From assembly GCF_011492965.1 (NCBI RefSeq), contig NZ_CP045121.1, forward strand, positions 62,001-126,000: a stretch of 64,000 bases of DNA, written 5' to 3'. Positions 61,618-64,000 of the stretch are shown one piece after another. This DNA comes from Rubrobacter marinus (lineage in GTDB: Bacteria > Actinomycetota > Rubrobacteria > Rubrobacterales > Rubrobacteraceae). The number at the start of each line of letters is the position of its first letter. Within the stretch, counting starts at the first letter, position 1. The notes below the pieces were generated by a model. It saw nothing but the letters and a program-made list of their open reading frames with translations, was not told the DNA's origin and made no database searches. Made by a program: the position numbers and the translations under genes.

Positions 61618-62622
61618 TTGGCTCAAAAGACATACGACGTCGTGATCATCGGTTCGGGGCCGGCGGGTTACACCTCGGCGCTGTACGCCTCGAGGGCGAA
61701 CCTGGAGACGGCGGTCTTCCAGGGCTTCGAGTCCGGCGGGCAGCTCATGCTGACCTCCGACGTCGAGAACTTCCCCGGCTACAAGGACGGCGTCGAGGGG
61801 CCGGAGATGATGGACGAGCTTGAGGCCCAGGCCGCGCGCTTCGGAGCGGAGATGCTCCCGGACAACGTCGAGAGGGTCGACTTCTCCGAGCGGCCGTTCA
61901 AGCTGTGGGCCGAGGGCGAGGACGAGCCTACCCTGGCGAAGGCGGTCGTGATCGCGACGGGTGCGAAGGCCAAGTGGCTCGGGCTGGAGAAGGAGCAGCA
62001 CCTCATGGGCAAGGGCGTGAGCGGCTGCGCCACGTGCGACGGGTTCTTCTTCAGGGAGAAGAAGGTCGCGGTCGTCGGCGGCGGCGACACGGCGATGGAG
62101 GAGGCGCTGTTCCTGACGAAGTTCGCCTCGGAGGTTTTCCTGATCCACCGCCGCGACGAGTTCCGGGCGTCCAAGATCATGGTCGAGCGCGCCCGCAACA
62201 ACCCGAAGATGACGTTCGTCCTGGACTCCGAGGTCGAGGACATCCTCGGCGAGAACTCCGTCGAGGGCGTGAGGGTGAAGAACGTCAAGACCGGCGAGGA
62301 GACGGAGATCGCGGTCGAGGGCTTCTTCACGGCGATCGGCCACGAGCCCGCCACGGCGATCTTCAAGGGCCAGGTCGAGATGGACGGCGCGGGGTACATC
62401 TTGCAGAAGGAGCATACGATGACGAGCGTGCCGGGCGTCTTCGCCGCGGGCGACGTCTCGGACACGCGCTACCGCCAGGCCGTGACGGCGGCGGGCGACG
62501 GCTGCCGCTCGGCGATCGACGCGGAGAGGTGGCTGGAGGAGCAGGGCGAGGCCGAGAACGCCATCGACCCGGGCTCCTGGACCGCCGAGAAGGACGAGAA
62601 GGCCGGGGTCTGGGCGGGCTAA
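61618..62622 (+). CDS. trxB: thioredoxin reductase
   Basis: 334 residues from TTG 61618 with AAGGAGGG upstream. FAD motif GSGPAGYTSALYA (about residues 12-24), redox pair C137-A-T-C140, NADPH motif VGGGDTAMEEALFL, and the second FAD motif GVFAAGDVSDTRYRQAVTAAGDGC are complete. It reduces thioredoxin with NADPH. The last 25 residues form a short acidic extension (EEQGEAENAIDPGSW). A -10-like TAAAAT lies at 61572-61577. A strong hairpin follows. Confidence 0.96.
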   Translation: MAQKTYDVVIIGSGPAGYTSALYASRANLETAVFQGFESGGQLMLTSDVENFPGYKDGVEGPEMMDELEAQAARFGAEMLPDNVERVDFSERPFKLWAEGEDEPTLAKAVVIATGAKAKWLGLEKEQHLMGKGVSGCATCDGFFFREKKVAVVGGGDTAMEEALFLTKFASEVFLIHRRDEFRASKIMVERARNNPKMTFVLDSEVEDILGENSVEGVRVKNVKTGEETEIAVEGFFTAIGHEPATAIFKGQVEMDGAGYILQKEHTMTSVPGVFAAGDVSDTRYRQAVTAAGDGCRSAIDAERWLEEQGEAENAIDPGSWTAEKDEKAGVWAG

Positions 62623-62647
62623 CCTCCCCGGCCCGGTAGACCGGTCT

Positions 62648-62692
62648 CCAACGCCGACGCCCCCGTCGTAACGGCGGGGGCGTCGGCGTTGG
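62648..62692 (+). terminator. 20-bp hairpin terminator after trxB
   Basis: Arms 62648-62667 and 62673-62692 pair with a single G-T wobble around a GTAAC loop, 26 bases after the trxB stop. No T-tract. Confidence 0.75.
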
Positions 62693-62739
62693 CGGTGCTG
62701 CTATAGTGTCGCGCAAGACGTGCGCGAACGGGAGGAGAG

Positions 62740-63183
62740 TTGGAGGAGCCAAGGGAGATCCTGCTCGTCGAGGACGACGAGGACCAGGTGATGCTCGCGA
62801 TGCGCGCCATGCGCAAGCACGGGATCGTCGACGAGGTCGACAAGGTGGTGGTCGCGAGCGACGGCGAGGAGGCGCTCGACTACCTTTTCGGCCGCGGCGA
62901 GTACCAGGGGCGCGACACGAGCGTGACGCCGGAGTTCGTGCTGCTCGACGTGGACCTGCCGAGCACCACGGGCCTCGGGGTCTTGGAGGAGCTCCGGGCC
63001 GACGAGCGGACGGAGCTCCTGCCCGTCATCCTCTTCTCCGCCTCGAACCGTCGCGGCGACGTGATCGAGGGCTACAAGCTCGGCGCCAACTCCTACGTCA
63101 CGAAGCCGACCAACTTCGACGACTTCTCCCAGGCGATGAGCCACCTCGGCTGGTACTGGCTGAACTGGAACGAGACGCCCTGA
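62740..63183 (+). CDS. single-domain response regulator (Rcp1-like)
   Basis: 147 residues from TTG 62740 behind GGAGGAGAG. A complete receiver domain: acidic pocket E11-D12-D13, phospho-acceptor D70 (FVLLDVDLP), S100 (ILFSAS) and K122 (VTKPTNFDDF). There is no output domain; it is of the type that partners phytochrome-like or other hybrid histidine kinases. No kinase is in the window. It converges on the atypical receiver at 63309. Confidence 0.9.
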   Translation: MEEPREILLVEDDEDQVMLAMRAMRKHGIVDEVDKVVVASDGEEALDYLFGRGEYQGRDTSVTPEFVLLDVDLPSTTGLGVLEELRADERTELLPVILFSASNRRGDVIEGYKLGANSYVTKPTNFDDFSQAMSHLGWYWLNWNETP

Positions 63184-63308
63184 CGCCGTAGCCGGTCCCG
63201 GGGCCACGAAGCCAAACCCGGCACGCATTGCGGTACCCGCCCGGTCCGAGCGGCGACGGGCCCGTTGCCGGCTCGATTCGCGAGCCACGCGGCCCGCCAG
63301 ATTGAACC

Positions 63309-63803
63309 CTAGCCCCGAGCGGTCCGCGAACGGTTCAGTCTTTCGACCGTGTCGAAGAGGGAGAGCAGGTCCTCTATCGTGGGGTTGGAGGTCTCGGTGA
63401 GGCGTCCGTCCAGGAACAGTCGTGCGGGCCGTTCGGAATCGTTGGAGAGCTGTATCCAGGCTGCGGTGGAGGCGAGGTCTCCGGCGTCCAGGCCGTCGCA
63501 GATCACCAGATCCGGCGCCATCAGCACTGCCTCCTTCTCGAACCTGCTCGGCTCGGCAACCGTTACCCTGGCCTCCGGGCGCAGCGCCTGGATGGCGACC
63601 GCTATCGCCTCCCGGTAAGAGCGGTAGTCGTCGTCGAAAACCACCAAGACCTGCATCTTCGTATCCCATCTTCTGAACCAGGCTTGACCGTGCGGGGACG
63701 AGCGTGAGGACCCGATGCCGCGGGTTTCCGGGCTCGAAGCCGCCGGGGCCTTGCGCTTCGAGGAGCGCGGCCGAACCGGGTGGGGTTCCACGACTCTACT
63801 CAT
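63309..63803 (-). CDS. atypical receiver-like protein
   Basis: The folded part begins at MQVLVVFDDDYRSYREAIAVAIQALRPEARVTVAE (ATG 63656) and continues with APDLVICDGLDAGDL and RLFLDGRLTE, a receiver-like alpha/beta pattern whose 'CDG' sits where the phospho-Asp is expected; no clear T/S or K switch residues. ATG 63803 is also in frame with GGGAGG upstream and overlaps the stop of the preceding small gene, adding a basic, disordered stretch of about 49 residues. I use that longer start, with doubt. It may be a phosphorylation-independent receiver. Confidence 0.6.
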   Translation of the reverse strand: MSRVVEPHPVRPRSSKRKAPAASSPETRGIGSSRSSPHGQAWFRRWDTKMQVLVVFDDDYRSYREAIAVAIQALRPEARVTVAEPSRFEKEAVLMAPDLVICDGLDAGDLASTAAWIQLSNDSERPARLFLDGRLTETSNPTIEDLLSLFDTVERLNRSRTARG

Positions 63804-63963
63804 CCCATCCTCCCGAGAACCGTTCCGGGTACTCCCGCCGCCGGAGGAAGCACCCTTCGCCGAAGCCGTCGCGGGGAGCCGCACGAGGCGGTGCGAGGGG
63901 TACCACCCGTCCGTGGTCCCGGCCCGTGGCCCTCGCCTCGTCGTACGCCGTGCCGGTCATGGA
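63796..63963 (-). CDS. small hypothetical protein, about 55 aa
   Basis: ATG 63963 follows GGGGAGGG, a good ribosome site. The sequence (MTGTAYDEARATGRDHGRVVPLAPPRAAPRDGFGEGCFLRRREYPERFSGGWDE) is polar and Arg/Gly/Pro-rich with no domain. Its stop (63796-63798) overlaps the start of the receiver-like gene at 63803, suggesting coupling. Upstream of 63963 to the window end I see no further gene. Confidence 0.5.
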   Translation of the reverse strand, partial: SMTGTAYDEARATGRDHGRVVPLAPPRAAPRDGFGEGCFLRRREYPERFSGGWDE

Positions 63964-64000
63964 ACCCTCCCCTGGCTTCTGGACCATCTACACCTCCGAG

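Overview
The window is high-G+C actinobacterial DNA, most likely chromosomal and Rubrobacter-like. Support for this: nearly every third codon base is G or C, many genes start with GTG or TTG behind GGAGG-type sites, there are three luciferase-like oxidoreductases of F420-dependent type, and there is an actinobacterial-style suf cluster (sufC-sufB-sufD-Rieske plus a separate sufU). I see no rRNA, tRNA, CRISPR array, intact insertion sequence or prophage.

Layout. 1-7.9 kb: small hypothetical genes, a GFA-fold protein, an amidohydrolase, an SDR, a gluzincin peptidase, a J-domain membrane protein and queG. 8-13.4 kb: a MarR regulator divergent from queG, an aldehyde dehydrogenase, three tandem related membrane proteins and a second SDR. 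13.6-23 kb: Fe-S assembly (sufU, the suf operon with an internal terminator, a Rieske protein) with an FMN hydroxyacid oxidase, a secreted HNH nuclease, a YgfZ-type folate protein, a HAD phosphatase and a cold-shock gene. 23-35 kb: larC, a holin-like/DUF3618 pair, a yqeC-like gene, OsmC, an M20D hydrolase, a UDG-like protein, cell-envelope proteins, a cupin, a ferredoxin, an LLM enzyme, a lipoprotein and a PduO-type adenosyltransferase. 35-42 kb: an AAA+ ATPase with a Cys-rich N-domain, a cold-shock/SHOCT fusion, a phosphoglycerate mutase, an HTH/coiled-coil protein and small proteins. 40.4-44.2 kb: a four-gene operon divergent from a PadR regulator with two operator copies between them, then an Eis-like acetyltransferase. 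44.3-47.4 kb: an LLM enzyme, an AT-richer PD-(D/E)XK nuclease-like gene and an acetamidase.

48.2-60.4 kb is a nucleobase uptake and breakdown cluster on the plus strand: APC permease, cytosine deaminase, three NCS1 permeases, a class III aminotransferase, an M20 N-carbamoyl-amino-acid hydrolase, a LysE exporter and an LLM oxidoreductase. It reads as cytosine to uracil to beta-alanine, but no dihydropyrimidine dehydrogenase or complete dihydropyrimidinase is present; a 20-codon ORF at 54546 resembles a dihydropyrimidinase N-terminus. The right end holds a DUF433/DUF5615 toxin-antitoxin pair with a truncated toxin, a lipoprotein, trxB and receiver-type proteins.

At least 16 otherwise well-conserved genes are interrupted by one-base frameshifts. 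Nearly all that I resolved are explained by loss of one base in a G or C run, so I read them mainly as sequencing/assembly errors and annotate these genes as frameshifted CDSs, not decayed genes. Genuine remnants also exist: a GNAT C-terminus, a CPBP-protease fragment and a copied NCS1-permease fragment.
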